Assembly: GCA_046347475.1 (NCBI GenBank)
Contig: JAXMGD010000005.1
Span: forward strand, 406,023 to 470,022
Source of the DNA: CAMCXE01 sp046347475
Lineage (GTDB): Bacteria > Pseudomonadota > Gammaproteobacteria > Pseudomonadales > Cellvibrionaceae
Reading direction: 5' to 3'
DNA: 64,000 bases
In this document: one piece after another, positions 36,587 to 47,600 of the stretch
Numbering within the stretch: the stretch's first letter is position 1
How the letters are laid out: the number at the start of each line of letters is the position of its first letter
Translations under genes and position numbers: made by a program
The notes under the pieces: generated by a model
Told to the model about the DNA's origin: nothing
Databases searched by the model: none
Seen by the model: the letters and a program-made list of their open reading frames with translations, nothing else

Positions 36587-37372
36587 ATGCAGTTGTTAGT
36601 AGGTATTTTGGCCGCAGGGCTTTTATGTGTGGCGCAATTGGGTTGGGCTATTTCCAATGTAGAGGCCGATAAACCGCGCCTGCCGGAGGAGGGTTTTTCC
36701 GGCGCCGTGGGTCTATCGGCGGAAGGCAAAAAAGGCAATCAAGAAAAACAAGCCTTCTCCGGCTCAAGCCGCTTGAATTATCGCAACGAAGATACGTTGC
36801 TTTTATTGTTGTTGTCACAAGATTATGGCTCTAAAAATAAAGTGCGCGATGACCGCAGCCAATTCGCCCACTTGCGCTGGACCAACTTATTAAGTGAAAA
36901 ACTCGCCACAGAAGTATTCACCCAATGGGAGAGCGAGGAGTTTGATTATTTAAAATCCCGCAAGTTGGCCGGTGCAGGTTTGCGCTACTATGTTGGTTAT
37001 AAGCCAGATGCCTATTTGTGCGCCTTAGGCTTGGGTGCGTTTAAGGAGCGGGAGGTGAATGATTTAATTACCTATATTGATGAGCAAAATATGTGGCGCA
37101 TGAACGCCTATTACTCGCTTAAATTACAGATTAATAACCAACTATCCCTCGTAAATACCATTTATGCACAACCGAATTTGGATGATTTTAGCGATTACCG
37201 CATTTTATTTGATCTCACCTTAAGCAGTAAAATCACCGACCATTTGGCTATTAATCTTGCTTATCGTCTCCGCCACGATAGCCAACCAGCGCAGAATCTG
37301 GCAGCAAATCCACCTATTATTAATCACAACAGTAATATGGAATATAAATCCGGCCTCACCTATTCATTTTAA
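36587..37372 (+). CDS. DUF481-type outer-membrane beta-barrel protein
   Basis: A 261-residue protein with a signal peptide (about 1-22, ending LGWA) and a barrel typical of the DUF481/YdiY family. It has alternating hydrophobic strands such as GFSGAVGLSAEGKKGN, FSGSSRLNYRNED, LAGAGLRYYVGYK and a terminal Phe (SGLTYSF) used by the BAM machinery. Function in this family is not established. AAGG precedes the start. The VanZ-like gene follows after 24 bases, suggesting an operon. Confidence 0.82.
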   Translation: MQLLVGILAAGLLCVAQLGWAISNVEADKPRLPEEGFSGAVGLSAEGKKGNQEKQAFSGSSRLNYRNEDTLLLLLLSQDYGSKNKVRDDRSQFAHLRWTNLLSEKLATEVFTQWESEEFDYLKSRKLAGAGLRYYVGYKPDAYLCALGLGAFKEREVNDLITYIDEQNMWRMNAYYSLKLQINNQLSLVNTIYAQPNLDDFSDYRILFDLTLSSKITDHLAINLAYRLRHDSQPAQNLAANPPIINHNSNMEYKSGLTYSF

Positions 37373-37396
37373 TGGACCAGTAACATCCTTGCTCCT

Positions 37397-38311
37397 GTGA
37401 AGCCAACCCTTGCCCATTACTCCTTATGGATAACGCTTATGGTATGCGCCTTTGGCGTGGGCCTGCCGCTGCTGTGGGATATTCCCGGCCACTGGCGTTT
37501 GATGGGCGCCCTGCAAAACGCCGGGCACGCTGTATTATTTTTTGCCATGGCGTTTTGTTTGACCTGGCGGCAGCTGCCCTTGGTATGGGTGTTATTGGGC
37601 TTGTGTGCTGTTGGGCTAGGCATTGAAGGTCTGCAATATTTTATCGGCAAAGACTGTGATATTCAGGATGTAGTGCTGGATAATTTAGGCGCCCTAAGCG
37701 GCGTTTTATGTTATCGCGCCCTGGTGCGCCGCTCGCCCACCCTAGCACTTGTGCCCTTGGGTTTAATGGCAACGGCATTTTATATACCCAGCCTTATTGC
37801 CCTTTGTTACTTCACCCAATGGCGTAATTTTCCAACCCTTGCCACCTTTGATGAACCCGGTCGCGCCTATTTAATTGATCACTACGAGGGCAGTGAATAC
37901 GCCCTCATGGCTTTACCGGCCGAATTTACCCAGCAAAACGCCACACAGGTTTTACAGCTCAAATGCCCCGTGCAAAATTGGCCGGGGGTTGCACTGATTG
38001 ATTTGGCGCCTAATTGGCAAGGGTTTAATGGGCTACAGCTTGATGTATGGTTGGCCGATAAAACTCCTATTCAACTGGGGCTTGCGCTGCGCGGGCAAAA
38101 CAACCACAGCGATCATCATGATATCAGCCAGCGCTTTGTTTTAGCCCCTGGGTTTAATTCAGTGCTCTGGCCCCTGGCGAATATTCGGCGGGCGGCGACC
38201 GATGCTAATTTGCTTACCAAAATAGACAAATTAATAATTTTTTGTATGCCAGAGGATACACGAAAAGAACCCTCCACCCTCTATGTGGACCGTGTGCGCC
38301 TGGCTGAGTAA
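37397..38311 (+). CDS. VanZ-like membrane protein with C-terminal beta-sandwich domain
   Basis: A 304-residue protein. Residues about 5-125 form a VanZ-like unit with several membrane helices and the motif DCDIQDVVLDNLGALSG, and a further helix lies at about 120-140. The C-terminal half (about 150-304) appears periplasmic and beta-rich, like a carbohydrate-binding jelly roll (EYALMALPAEF, LQLDVWLADKTPIQLGLAL, STLYVDRVRLAE). The start is a GTG with a poor Shine-Dalgarno; an ATG at 37439 would cut the first helix. VanZ proteins are linked to glycopeptide tolerance or surface polysaccharide, but their role is not settled. Confidence 0.75.
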   Translation: MKPTLAHYSLWITLMVCAFGVGLPLLWDIPGHWRLMGALQNAGHAVLFFAMAFCLTWRQLPLVWVLLGLCAVGLGIEGLQYFIGKDCDIQDVVLDNLGALSGVLCYRALVRRSPTLALVPLGLMATAFYIPSLIALCYFTQWRNFPTLATFDEPGRAYLIDHYEGSEYALMALPAEFTQQNATQVLQLKCPVQNWPGVALIDLAPNWQGFNGLQLDVWLADKTPIQLGLALRGQNNHSDHHDISQRFVLAPGFNSVLWPLANIRRAATDANLLTKIDKLIIFCMPEDTRKEPSTLYVDRVRLAE

Positions 38312-38477
38312 AGGCCCCAGGCCTTGTGTGTTTAGATTAAATTACCGCAGGCTCGCCCCCTATTACTGCACTCTAAGCCCTTGCCACTTGCTACACTTAA
38401 CCCGTACACAGCTGCACCGGCCGTAAAAAGCTAATTGGGCGCCAAGCCTACTACCCACCGCTAGGATTTATCTAGGA

Positions 38478-39383
38478 ATGTCCATCCCCCAAATTATTCA
38501 GCGCATCAATACCATCGTGTTAGGCAAAGACACTCAAGTGCGCTTAAGTCTCGCCTGTTTGTTGGCCCAAGGCCATTTACTAATTGAAGATTTGCCCGGC
38601 ATGGGTAAAACAACGCTCGCCCATTGTTTAGCCAAGGTGTTAGGCCTTAAATTTGAGCGCGTGCAATTTACTGCCGATTTATTACCGGCGGATATTTTAG
38701 GCGTAGCGGTATTTGCTCGCGAGCAGGGGGTATTTCGCTTTCATCCCGGCCCTATATTTACCCAGGTATTATTGGCCGATGAAATTAACCGTGCCTCTAC
38801 CAAAACACAAAGCGCTTTATTAGAAGCCATGGAAGAAGGGCAGGTGACGGTGGAAGGCAAAACCCGGCCATTGCCAACGCCATTTTTTGTTATTGCCACG
38901 CAAAACCCTTTAAGCCAAAGCGGCACCTACCATTTACCGGAATCCCAATTAGATCGTTTTTTAATACGTATTTCCATTGGTTATCCAACCGCTCAAGCAG
39001 AGCGCATGTTGTTTGAAGGCATTAATCCGCGCCAAGCATTAGAATCCCTTCAGCCGGTTATCGATCAAGAAACGCTGAAAAAACTACAAACCCAAGTGCG
39101 CGCGGTCACGGCAAGCCCAGCCTTATTGGATTATTTACAGCGCCTGGTGGCAGCCACACGGCAGGAGGCCATATTCAGTTATGGCCTCTCACCGCGGGGC
39201 GCTTTAGCCTGGTTAAATGCCGCAAAAGCCTGGGCCTTTATTCATGAGCGCAATTATTTAATTCCTGAAGATCTGCAGGCCGTTATGCAGGCTGTGTTGG
39301 GGCATCGTTTACGCGGCGCCCGTCAACAGGATGTGGCTCAGCTATTAAAAGAATTGCAACAACGCGTGCCCGTGTTAGCCTAA
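38478..39383 (+). CDS. MoxR-family AAA+ ATPase
   Basis: A cytoplasmic 301-residue AAA+ chaperone-like ATPase. Walker A is EDLPGMGKTTLAH (about 37-49), Walker B is LLADEINRAS, sensor 1 lies in FFVIATQNPLSQSGTY and the arginine-finger region in LPESQLDRFLIRI. MoxR proteins usually act with von Willebrand-type or DUF58 partners in maturation of complexes. Here the next gene, two bases on, encodes a DUF58 protein, followed by a transglutaminase. This is the widespread MoxR-DUF58-TgpA module. Confidence 0.95.
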   Translation: MSIPQIIQRINTIVLGKDTQVRLSLACLLAQGHLLIEDLPGMGKTTLAHCLAKVLGLKFERVQFTADLLPADILGVAVFAREQGVFRFHPGPIFTQVLLADEINRASTKTQSALLEAMEEGQVTVEGKTRPLPTPFFVIATQNPLSQSGTYHLPESQLDRFLIRISIGYPTAQAERMLFEGINPRQALESLQPVIDQETLKKLQTQVRAVTASPALLDYLQRLVAATRQEAIFSYGLSPRGALAWLNAAKAWAFIHERNYLIPEDLQAVMQAVLGHRLRGARQQDVAQLLKELQQRVPVLA

Positions 39384-39385
39384 TT

Positions 39386-40342
39386 ATGTTTAATTGGTGG
39401 GAAAATTATTGGCACCAATGGTTATTGCAGCGGCAACCGAAAGCGCGCGCCTTCACGCTTAACCGCCGCAACCTTTACACCTTTCCAGGCTCCTCCGGGT
39501 TCGTCTATTTAGGCCTTACCCTGGTGCTGTGGTTAATCGGCACTAATTATCAAAATAATTTAATTCTCGCCTTGGCCTATGGGTTAATTAGTGTGTTTGT
39601 TGTGGCGATATTGCACGCCTACGCAAATTTAGCGGGTATAAAATTAGAGCTGCAACCGTCCCAGGCCGTATTTGCAGGTGATACGGCATCGGTTAATCTG
39701 CAGTTTACCGCCACGAATAAGCGCGGCGGGGAAAATATCCGCTGCCGCTTTCACGCCCATCTCAGTATTGCCTTAGAGCTTGCCTGCCAGGAAGCTCATG
39801 TAATTAGCGTGCCCGTGGCCACCCACCAGCGCGGCTGGCTGCAGCCGGGTCGATTTTTAATTGAAACCTATTACCCGCTTGGATTAATTCGCTGCTGGAC
39901 CTGGCTCGTATTTGATGTGGAATTATTGGTGTATCCCACACCCGCCCGCAAAGATCTACCCCAACGGTTTAAATCCGAAGGGGGTGACCAAACCGGTGCG
40001 TCACGCTTAGGTGGCAGCGATTTTGAGGGCATTAAAACCTACCAGCCTGGCGACTCCCGTAAACACATTGCCTGGAAGGCGGTGGCCAAAGGCAAAGACC
40101 TACTAACTAAATATTATGTCGACGATATCGCCCAAGAGCGCTGGCTCGATATAGCTGACCTGACGCAACCGCTTGAAGAACGGTTAAGTATTCTCACCTT
40201 TTGGGTACTGCAATTAAGTGAGCAAAACCAGCTATTTGGTTTGCGTTTAACACATCAGACTGTCGCCCCTAATCAAGGCGATGCCCATCGGGCGGCGTGT
40301 TTATCCGCCCTTGCGCTATACCCAGGCGGCGCGCTGCCATGA
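39386..40342 (+). CDS. DUF58-domain protein
   Basis: A 318-residue membrane-associated protein. Two hydrophobic segments lie near the N terminus (about 33-50 and 55-75), followed by a beta-rich domain and the DUF58 signature GGSDFEGIKTYQPGDSRKHIAWKAVAKGKDLLTKYY in the second half. It starts two bases after the MoxR gene, and its stop overlaps the transglutaminase start by four bases. It probably links the MoxR ATPase to the membrane transglutaminase; the biochemical role is unknown. Confidence 0.92.
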   Translation: MFNWWENYWHQWLLQRQPKARAFTLNRRNLYTFPGSSGFVYLGLTLVLWLIGTNYQNNLILALAYGLISVFVVAILHAYANLAGIKLELQPSQAVFAGDTASVNLQFTATNKRGGENIRCRFHAHLSIALELACQEAHVISVPVATHQRGWLQPGRFLIETYYPLGLIRCWTWLVFDVELLVYPTPARKDLPQRFKSEGGDQTGASRLGGSDFEGIKTYQPGDSRKHIAWKAVAKGKDLLTKYYVDDIAQERWLDIADLTQPLEERLSILTFWVLQLSEQNQLFGLRLTHQTVAPNQGDAHRAACLSALALYPGGALP

Positions 40343-42345
40343 ATTTTAAAAAAGCCACACCAACACCACTTACCCCTGTGCGCTCAGAGGCGGTGTATTG
40401 GATTTTGGCCGCCCAAGCCTTAGTGATTATGCCCTTGTTGTGGCAATTGCCCCAGTGGTTGTGGGGCCTGTGGGGGCTCACTTTATTTTGGCGCTACGCC
40501 TCGGAAAAATCTTGGGTTAACCGCACCGCAGGTATTATTAAATGGGTATTAGCGGCGGGTGCACTCATCGGCTGGTATTTTACTTTTCCACACAGATCCA
40601 ACACCGAGGCTATGGTCGGCCTTTTGGTAATGTCGTTTATTTTAAAAACTATCGAGTGCCAAACCCATAAAGATGGCCTGTTATTAATTTTTATTGGGTT
40701 TATTGCCGTTGCGGCCCAATTTTTATTTAATCAAAGTCTGCTTACTGGCTTATATGGCGGGTTGAGTTTAATTGCGCTTCTATTGGCCTGGCAGAGCTTG
40801 TATTTTGGTCGTACACGCAGCATCAAAATTCGCTTTTCCTATGCCGGTGTTTTGGTGTTGCAGTCCTTACCGCTGTTATTTTTGCTGTTTGTTGTAATGC
40901 CGAGGCTCAGTCCACTCTGGAAAGTCCCCATTCCCGAAGGCCGTGGTAAAACCGGGTTTAGCGATACCTTATCGCCCGGCGATTTAGGTCAATTAGTTAA
41001 AAATGGTGATACCGCATTTAGAGCCAGTTTTAATGCGGATCGCCCAATGCCTCGGGATTTATATTGGCGCGGTTTAGTGCTGACTCAATTTGATGGCCGC
41101 AGTTGGCACCGCTTGAGCGACGATGTCGATTTATCGGAAGAAGCGCCCAGCGCCTATGATCAATTAATTGACTACAGCATTGTGGTTGAGCCGCACAATC
41201 AAACCTGGTTGTTTGCTCTAGCAACGCCTGTACGGGTGGACGGCACTGGCATGAGTATTAAATTGCGCCCCCAAGGGTTGATTCAGGCCGACGGTACGGT
41301 ATTTCAGCGCACCCAATATAAAGTCGTCAGCGCACGGCAAGTAACCTATCTATCTGATTCCCACCTTTCAGCAGAGGAATTGAAGATTAATTTAAGCCTC
41401 CCCGATAAAGGCAACCCGCAAGCTCGGGCGCTGGCAGGCATGTGGCGAAAGGCTGGTTTTGATACCGAACAAACCATCGCGGCGGCATTAAATTTAATTC
41501 AGCGTGAATTTAGTTACACCCTTACGCCACCCGTTTTGGGGGATGATGTCATTGATGAATTTTTATTTCTCACCAAGCGTGGCTTTTGTGAGCACTTCGC
41601 CAGTAGCTTTACTTTTTTAATGCGCGCCGCCGGTGTGCCCGCCCGCGTAGTGGTGGGTTATCAAGGCGGTAAATACAACGACCCGGAGCCCTATTTAATC
41701 GTCAGCCAAAGCGACGCCCACGCCTGGGTGGAAGTATGGCAGCAAGGATTAGGATGGGTAATGATCGATCCCACGGCAGCGGTTGCCCCCAACCGCATTG
41801 AATTAGGCCTTGATCACGCCCTTACCGCTGAAGAGCGCAATTTAGTAGGGCAGGGCATTATCTCGGGTGATAATTGGTGGTTACCCGTTATGAAAAAATG
41901 GGATTCGGCGAATTTTGCCTGGCAACGCTGGGTACTCAATTACGATACTGAAAAACAAAAAAATATTTTTGAACGCTGGCTCGGCGGCAGCGATTGGCAA
42001 TCCGTTATCAAAGGCCTCTGCGTTATTGGTCTCATTTTTTCTGTCGTTTTTGCGCTCTGGCTTTATAGTTTGCGCACACGGGCAGTTTTATCTCTGGAAG
42101 CCACCCTAGTGCGCCCCCTCTACACCAAACTCAGCAAACAGGGATTTAACCCAGACCAGGGGGAATCGGTAATGGTATTTTTGGGCCGCGTAGGTGATCA
42201 ACGGGCAGACTACAAAATACCGGCGAAATACCTCGCACAATTATTCGAGCGGGTAATTTATGCTGGCGATAAAGAAGCCCTGAAATATTTGCAGCGGGCT
42301 ATTCGGCAATTTCCGCACATAAAAAAGGCCGTGCACTTCAAATAA
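40339..42345 (+). CDS. TgpA-type membrane transglutaminase
   Basis: A 668-residue inner-membrane protein with hydrophobic segments in the first 190 residues (DUF3488 part), a periplasmic transglutaminase-like core, and a last helix at about 555-580 followed by a cytoplasmic tail. The triad is visible: Cys in KRGFCEHFASSFTFLMRAAG, His in SDAHAWVEVW and Asp in WVMIDPTAA. The Pseudomonas homologue TgpA is essential. An ATG at 40297 in the same frame would add 14 residues inside the DUF58 gene; the ATG at 40339 gives the normal 4-base coupling. Last gene of the module. Confidence 0.93.
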   Translation: MNFKKATPTPLTPVRSEAVYWILAAQALVIMPLLWQLPQWLWGLWGLTLFWRYASEKSWVNRTAGIIKWVLAAGALIGWYFTFPHRSNTEAMVGLLVMSFILKTIECQTHKDGLLLIFIGFIAVAAQFLFNQSLLTGLYGGLSLIALLLAWQSLYFGRTRSIKIRFSYAGVLVLQSLPLLFLLFVVMPRLSPLWKVPIPEGRGKTGFSDTLSPGDLGQLVKNGDTAFRASFNADRPMPRDLYWRGLVLTQFDGRSWHRLSDDVDLSEEAPSAYDQLIDYSIVVEPHNQTWLFALATPVRVDGTGMSIKLRPQGLIQADGTVFQRTQYKVVSARQVTYLSDSHLSAEELKINLSLPDKGNPQARALAGMWRKAGFDTEQTIAAALNLIQREFSYTLTPPVLGDDVIDEFLFLTKRGFCEHFASSFTFLMRAAGVPARVVVGYQGGKYNDPEPYLIVSQSDAHAWVEVWQQGLGWVMIDPTAAVAPNRIELGLDHALTAEERNLVGQGIISGDNWWLPVMKKWDSANFAWQRWVLNYDTEKQKNIFERWLGGSDWQSVIKGLCVIGLIFSVVFALWLYSLRTRAVLSLEATLVRPLYTKLSKQGFNPDQGESVMVFLGRVGDQRADYKIPAKYLAQLFERVIYAGDKEALKYLQRAIRQFPHIKKAVHFK

Positions 42346-42471
42346 TATTTGAAATAGTTTGGCGGCAACGGTCTAGCAAGGCACATTTAGCTGCTGTATC
42401 AATACAAGATGACCCAACGTTTGGCAATGTATTTTGAGGTAAGGGAAATCCTAAGAGCGCCCACGCAGTAT

Positions 42472-42626
42472 CAATGCCGTTAAGTTAAGAATTTTCTGAA
42501 TAGAAAATTCCAGTAGGGGCGCCTCTTGTGGGTGCCCAAACCTCTACGGGTACTGATATTTTTGAGGGCCGAACTTGGGCGACCACAAGGGGCGCCCCTA
42601 CAATTTGCCTTAACTTAATGATATTG
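42472..42626. mobile_element. MITE-like element, type 1, second copy
   Basis: A 155-bp element closely similar to 34657-34813 throughout, including TTTTCTGAATAGAAAATTCC, the two opposed GTAGGGGC palindromes and GGGTACTGATATTTTTGAGGGCC. The ends pair at 15 of 19 positions. The flanks (CACGCAGTAT and CCTACAGAAG) match at only about half their positions, so any target duplication has decayed. It lies downstream of the transglutaminase gene. Confidence 0.88.
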
Positions 42627-43055
42627 CCTACAGAAGCTGCTTTTTTACGAAAATTCTTGCCCTAATGACTTGCCATCAATTGAGGAGGTAGAATTTCATC
42701 AGGAATGAAATCGACTGCCTGAGTCCCCCCAGTATCTGGCAAGATACAATTATATTAGCCCAGTGACATTAGTGCCGGGTTAATAGGTGCGACACGGAGT
42801 TACGCCGGTGGCTTAAGCCGCCGCGAACCTCGATAAAAAAGCAAATCCATGGATCTGCGCCGGTTTTGTCGCCGGGATAATAATAGGGCGCTAGAACTTT
42901 GTTGCCCGTGGCTAATGTACAGGGTGGCCAATTATTGAGTTGCATTTGACATGACTAGGGTGCCATGACTCGGGCATCCATGCCGCACAGCATAATCCCT
43001 TGATAATTCGAGCGCATAACAACTACGAGCTTGAGTCTACTAAATAGATACCATC
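42627..43055. other. 429-base gene-free region
   Basis: Between the MITE-like element and the end of the minus-strand barrel gene. No coding frame or strong terminator is visible. A 7-bp hairpin (ATTTCAT/ATGAAAT, about 42693-42711) is present without a T run. Confidence 0.35.
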
Positions 43056-44285
43056 CTAAAATTCAGCTCGTACACCCAGGCTTGCAGCGGTTTGATTAAA
43101 ATTGGCGTAGCCAGAGTAGGACTCAATATCTGCAAATACTTGCCAGCCATTTTTTAATATAAACACGCCGCCAGCGGATAAGGTCAAGTAATTATTATCA
43201 CCGGCCGGAGTATTGTAAAAAAATCGCTTAGCCCGTTTATCTCCGGTAAAACTTACCTCAACTTCTCTGGCTTTATTTTCGAATTCGCGAATGAAATTTG
43301 CTTCTAGCTGTGGTGCAAAAACGCCCCAATTAAAGTTCGCCACCCAGCTTGCTCTTACTCCCGCAATCCCTTGTAAAAATTTTTGTGCGTCGTCGTAGGT
43401 GGTTATTTCCAAGCCGGAATCGCCCGATTCAGTATGAGTGCCAAAGTTGTTAAGCTGCCAATTAATGGCGAGGCTAGGTGTTAGCTGAGTAGCACCCAGT
43501 ATCCAGCTAGAACCGAGTTGTACCGCCAACTGGGTTTGGCTATAGCTGAAGTCACTTTTAGGCTGGCCTTTGATTGATGGGGCTGGGCCTTCACCGCTAA
43601 TGCTGAATTCTGCAAGCCGATTTCGCTCTGTGTTTACAACCTCACGCCCCGCCGATAATTGCAAAAATCCATCATCGCCCAGTCCAAGCTCGATAAACCC
43701 TATGGTGCCAATACTATCATCAGCAAAATCCCCTCCAGCGTCGTAGTCGCCTTCATTGGCTCTCTGATTTAAAAGAAAACCCATATTAGCTGAGTCTGAG
43801 AGCATGTAATTCAAACCTATGTTGAAACTCTGCTGGTTAGCTTTATAGGCATCTAACAGTTTGGAAACAGCCTGTTTAGAACTTGTGTGTTCAAAGCTCG
43901 AAAATACCGACCAGCGGTTAGTGAGTTGCTGGCTAGTGTGCCCCGCTTGGCTAGTGAGTCGAACATTACTTGTTTTGTTGTTAATGTTACCAGTGTTGGG
44001 GCCTTGGGTGCTGGCAGTTGAGGCCTGCGGAATGCCTCCGGAGTAGGTGCAGAACAAATAAAGCCCTCCCGTTAACACTTCATTTGCATCATCAACCCCC
44101 AATAGTTGACCGCAAAGAAACCCGCTAGAATTTCCAGCACTGTAGGGGCTGAGTTGCTGGTTGACCGCCTCAGACAGCGATACGTCTGCCTGAGATTTGG
44201 ATGGTGGCACTATTGTTAATGAACATAGGAGGAGCGAAATATATGTTGCTGTGCTTGTGATGCATGTCTTCAAATGTGTGCTCAT
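43056..44285 (-). CDS. Autotransporter-type outer-membrane beta-barrel protein
   Basis: A 409-residue protein with an N-terminal signal (about 1-33, ending KSQA). A low-complexity Ser/Thr/Asn/Gln stretch at about 85-120 precedes a C-terminal barrel of about 270 residues resembling the autotransporter beta-domain, with strands such as WSVFSSFEH, FLQLSAGREVV, LTPSLAINWQLNNFG and ending LGVRAEF with the terminal Phe. There is no sizeable passenger domain, so it may be a porin-like barrel or serve the protease encoded upstream. It lies 362 bases downstream of the subtilase gene on the same strand. Confidence 0.75.
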   Translation of the reverse strand: MSTHLKTCITSTATYISLLLCSLTIVPPSKSQADVSLSEAVNQQLSPYSAGNSSGFLCGQLLGVDDANEVLTGGLYLFCTYSGGIPQASTASTQGPNTGNINNKTSNVRLTSQAGHTSQQLTNRWSVFSSFEHTSSKQAVSKLLDAYKANQQSFNIGLNYMLSDSANMGFLLNQRANEGDYDAGGDFADDSIGTIGFIELGLGDDGFLQLSAGREVVNTERNRLAEFSISGEGPAPSIKGQPKSDFSYSQTQLAVQLGSSWILGATQLTPSLAINWQLNNFGTHTESGDSGLEITTYDDAQKFLQGIAGVRASWVANFNWGVFAPQLEANFIREFENKAREVEVSFTGDKRAKRFFYNTPAGDNNYLTLSAGGVFILKNGWQVFADIESYSGYANFNQTAASLGVRAEF

Positions 44286-44582
44286 AGTTGTTTTTGGTCC
44301 GTAAGTATGCGGGATAATAAATAGAAGAATTAATAAATATCCAGCGGGGTCATTTATTGCAAATCAACCTGTGTTTTTTTCGCATATGCTTTGTGGGAAA
44401 TGAATTTGTGCGGCGAAATTGTGGCCGGATAAAGAAGTGCATCACGGCTGTCACACTGGCGATTTGAGCTGCCCCGAGCCCTGCCATGTAACGCAGTTCC
44501 TTGTATCTGTGCCGGTTTTCGCAGATCAATGGCAAAATAGATCAAGATGATCAATTAAGTTGCTCGGTTAATTCTAGGGGTA

Positions 44583-44614
44583 AGACAAAATAGCCAAAAG
44601 GCAGTATTTTGTCT
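44583..44614. other. Strong hairpin downstream of the subtilase gene
   Basis: AGACAAAATA (44583-44592) and TATTTTGTCT (44605-44614) pair perfectly over 10 bp, and an inner GCC-AAAA-GGC extends the stem. It starts 34 bases after the stop codon at 44648, where a terminator is expected. There is no T run on the minus strand, so it may be a Rho-linked 3' end or an mRNA stabiliser. The rest of the 44286-44647 gap holds nothing I recognise. Confidence 0.5.
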
Positions 44615-44647
44615 CTGATTGAAAAATCCACATCCATGTGGGAAAAA

Positions 44648-47600
44648 TTATTGCTCGTAATTGATGGTGATTGTCTTATAAACTCCTTTGCTGCTTGCAA
44701 CCCCAATGCTGTAAGCACCGGTAGCCAATCCAGGCCAAGGTTGGTTAAATGTCCAGGTCATAGCATCTGGATCCCATTTCCAGTCTCGATTTTGTTCGTA
44801 TGGCGATTGTGGTTGATTATATGAACTCAACGACCCGCAGCCAATTTCAGCAGGTGCCGCGCAACCTAACCATCCAAGTTTCGTTGGCGTGTGCACAACC
44901 AGATGAACCAACCCTTTGGTTGACAAGTTTTCAATTACAATATCAGGGCTCGCGCAATCAATTGATTTTACATTAGGGGCGCAATAATCATTGGCATTAG
45001 TGGCTTGCTGATAATCGAACTGCTTAGTGGTAAATACGGTTTTGTCATTCGCGATACCAACATATTTAGTTCCTGATGGCAATTGGGGCCACACGAGATC
45101 ACTGGTGAATGTTTTTAAAGACTGATTCCAAATGGCATCTGCATTTTTTTCCAAAAGAGAATAAAAGTTGTCTTTAGGTGGCTGGAAAAAATAATTTTTT
45201 ATGTCGTCGCACACGCCAGGCTCATGAGATAAACAGCTTCTCCAGCCAGCTTTGGTTGGGGTGTGGGAAACCACATTATAGCGACCAATGACCGAGAGGT
45301 TATCCATGGTAATTTTTACCCCGATGCAATTCTGATTATTTGCTCCATCTATAGGGCAGTAGTCATTGGCCTGAGTACCGTCGTCGATAATACAACTGTC
45401 GACATTGCCGTCATTACCAAAATGAGGTACGTATCCGCTCTGACATCTAAATGAGCAGGCTTTTTCCTCTTCGGCATAGACCCATTTATTGTTTACTGGC
45501 CCTACATCTGGGTTAGGGCGACGATTGATAATATAATTTTTATTGGGAAGTGATCCGTAACAAAGAGCAGACTCTAGCTGCAGTGTTGCACTACGAATTA
45601 CTTCGCTTAACCCCTTCTCAATACCGGGAGTAATCCCACCATCCACTCTAAGCGTTGCATCCGAACCTTCTTTTTGGCATTGGGTAACATTTATGTCAGC
45701 CTGTCCAAACACAACAGAACCAAGGCCGATCCCAGAATAATTAGATAGGCCGAATTGCTCCATTTTTGATGGTGAATAACAATTTATAGTCATCCCCGAT
45801 CCCGAGGCTATTTTGTTTGGTCCATCATAAACAGTGACGTGAAGAATTTGGTTAGTAGGCTTTTTCTCACACTGCGGTAAATCGCCTTTTTGTTGATAAC
45901 CCTCAGTACAACCAACTGAACAGGAATCATTTTGCGCGCTAAAATGCCAATTGTAATTGGGGTCTCTTGGGCCAGAATCTATAGTTCCGAATGGATTGAT
46001 CTTCATTCCCTCTGAAAGGGCAGGTGGCTCACCAATACAGGGTGCATATTTACCGGATGAGCTTGAACTAGAAGAACTGCTTGAACTAGAAGAACTGCTT
46101 GAACTAGAAGAACTGCTTGAGCTGGACGCAGTCTTACCTTGTCCCGAAGAGGAAGATGACGAGGAAGATGGTGGATTTGGGTTGGCGGCTTTTACCGCAT
46201 TGAAAATATTCAGCAAATGTTTCCCTTTCATCTCTTCAACACTTGTTTTAGAAAATCCTTCTCCAGTCTCGCTTAAGATAGTTGCACTATTTAAAATAAT
46301 GGTGCGAATGTCACTGTTGGCCAAATCTGAATTGGCCGCCAAAACAAGTGCCGCAGCACCAGTTGCCATAGGAGCCGCTAAACTGGTTCCGGAGGCTTTA
46401 ATCATTATGCCCGAACCGTTGAGCACATCTATATCCTGACCAGGTGCAAATATATCAACATCTTTAGTCGCGCTACAGAGTTGATTCTTATCTTCGACCC
46501 AAGTAGCAACACCATTGTTTTTATTAGTTCCACCTACAACCAATAGGCTATTGTCTATCAATTCTTTGCTGGCGCACCGTTTGCTACGGATCATCGAAGC
46601 TAAGACGCCAGACGCTTCACGATTTGCACAGTTTACGTTTCCAGCCACGAGTACCACCACTCGATTCGAATCTATAGCCGAACATATAGCTTCCTCAAAA
46701 TTATTTTTAAAATTGTCGCTGGGTTTAACTTTTAGATCAAAGCTTAAATTTAATATCCATACCTGGCGTCGCTTAAGCGCCTCGTAGATTTTTTGAATTA
46801 TTTTATACTCGCCAGGTGGCGAATTCTCAATATACGGAAGTTCGTATGAAGTTAGCCTAGATTTTGGTGCTATGCCATATGGCCTTTTCAAATCTGATCG
46901 GCTTGCATTGAGAATCGAAGCTACGGCTGTGCCGTGGTTTTTATCTTCATTCGACCCGAAATTAAAACAAGGCCTGGACTCCTCTTTGGTACCTGGGTGC
47001 AAAACTTCGCAGTTTACACCCCAGTCAACCATACCAATGCCGTACCACTCTTCTTGATTCTCCACAAGCTTCCATGCTTCGTCCGCTTGTACCTGTTTCA
47101 GATGCCAAGGATCGAATTGAGACGCGGATTGGGCTTCAGTACTTGGCGCGGCTGCTCCGACGGCCAATGCAGTATCCGCTTCAAGGCGTGCCTCTATAAT
47201 TTCTTTATGCCCATTTAAATCTGATATAACTTTTTGTGAACGTTCCGCCTGATCTTCACCGGCCGCACTATCAGGAACCATAAATAAACATTTATTTATC
47301 TCAACAATACAACTCATCAATTTTGATCCAGCTGGAAAAACGCTGGATATATAGTCATCGCTCGGAATGAAATTTGGCGCAAAATCTACGCTTATTTCAA
47401 TACTCTTGTTATAACTGAATGCGGAAAAATAATTATTTTTAAACTTATCGCTATTAGCATCAGTATTAAGCATCCATATGGCGCTCGCATTGGATGTAAA
47501 TGTTGCTCCGTCCACATCTGCCTTTAAATTAAAATAGCGACCGCCTGAGTTGCTGGCAGCCAACTTCACGGATAACGCATAAACACCGTCATTTGCAAAT

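Noticed and set aside
44350..44554. Small minus-strand frames between the barrel and protease genes
   Set aside because: Two overlapping frames with no ribosome-binding site and no protein-like pattern.
45957..46439. Plus-strand open frame with ELEELLELEELL repeats
   Set aside because: Antisense of the polyserine linker in the subtilase lipoprotein.
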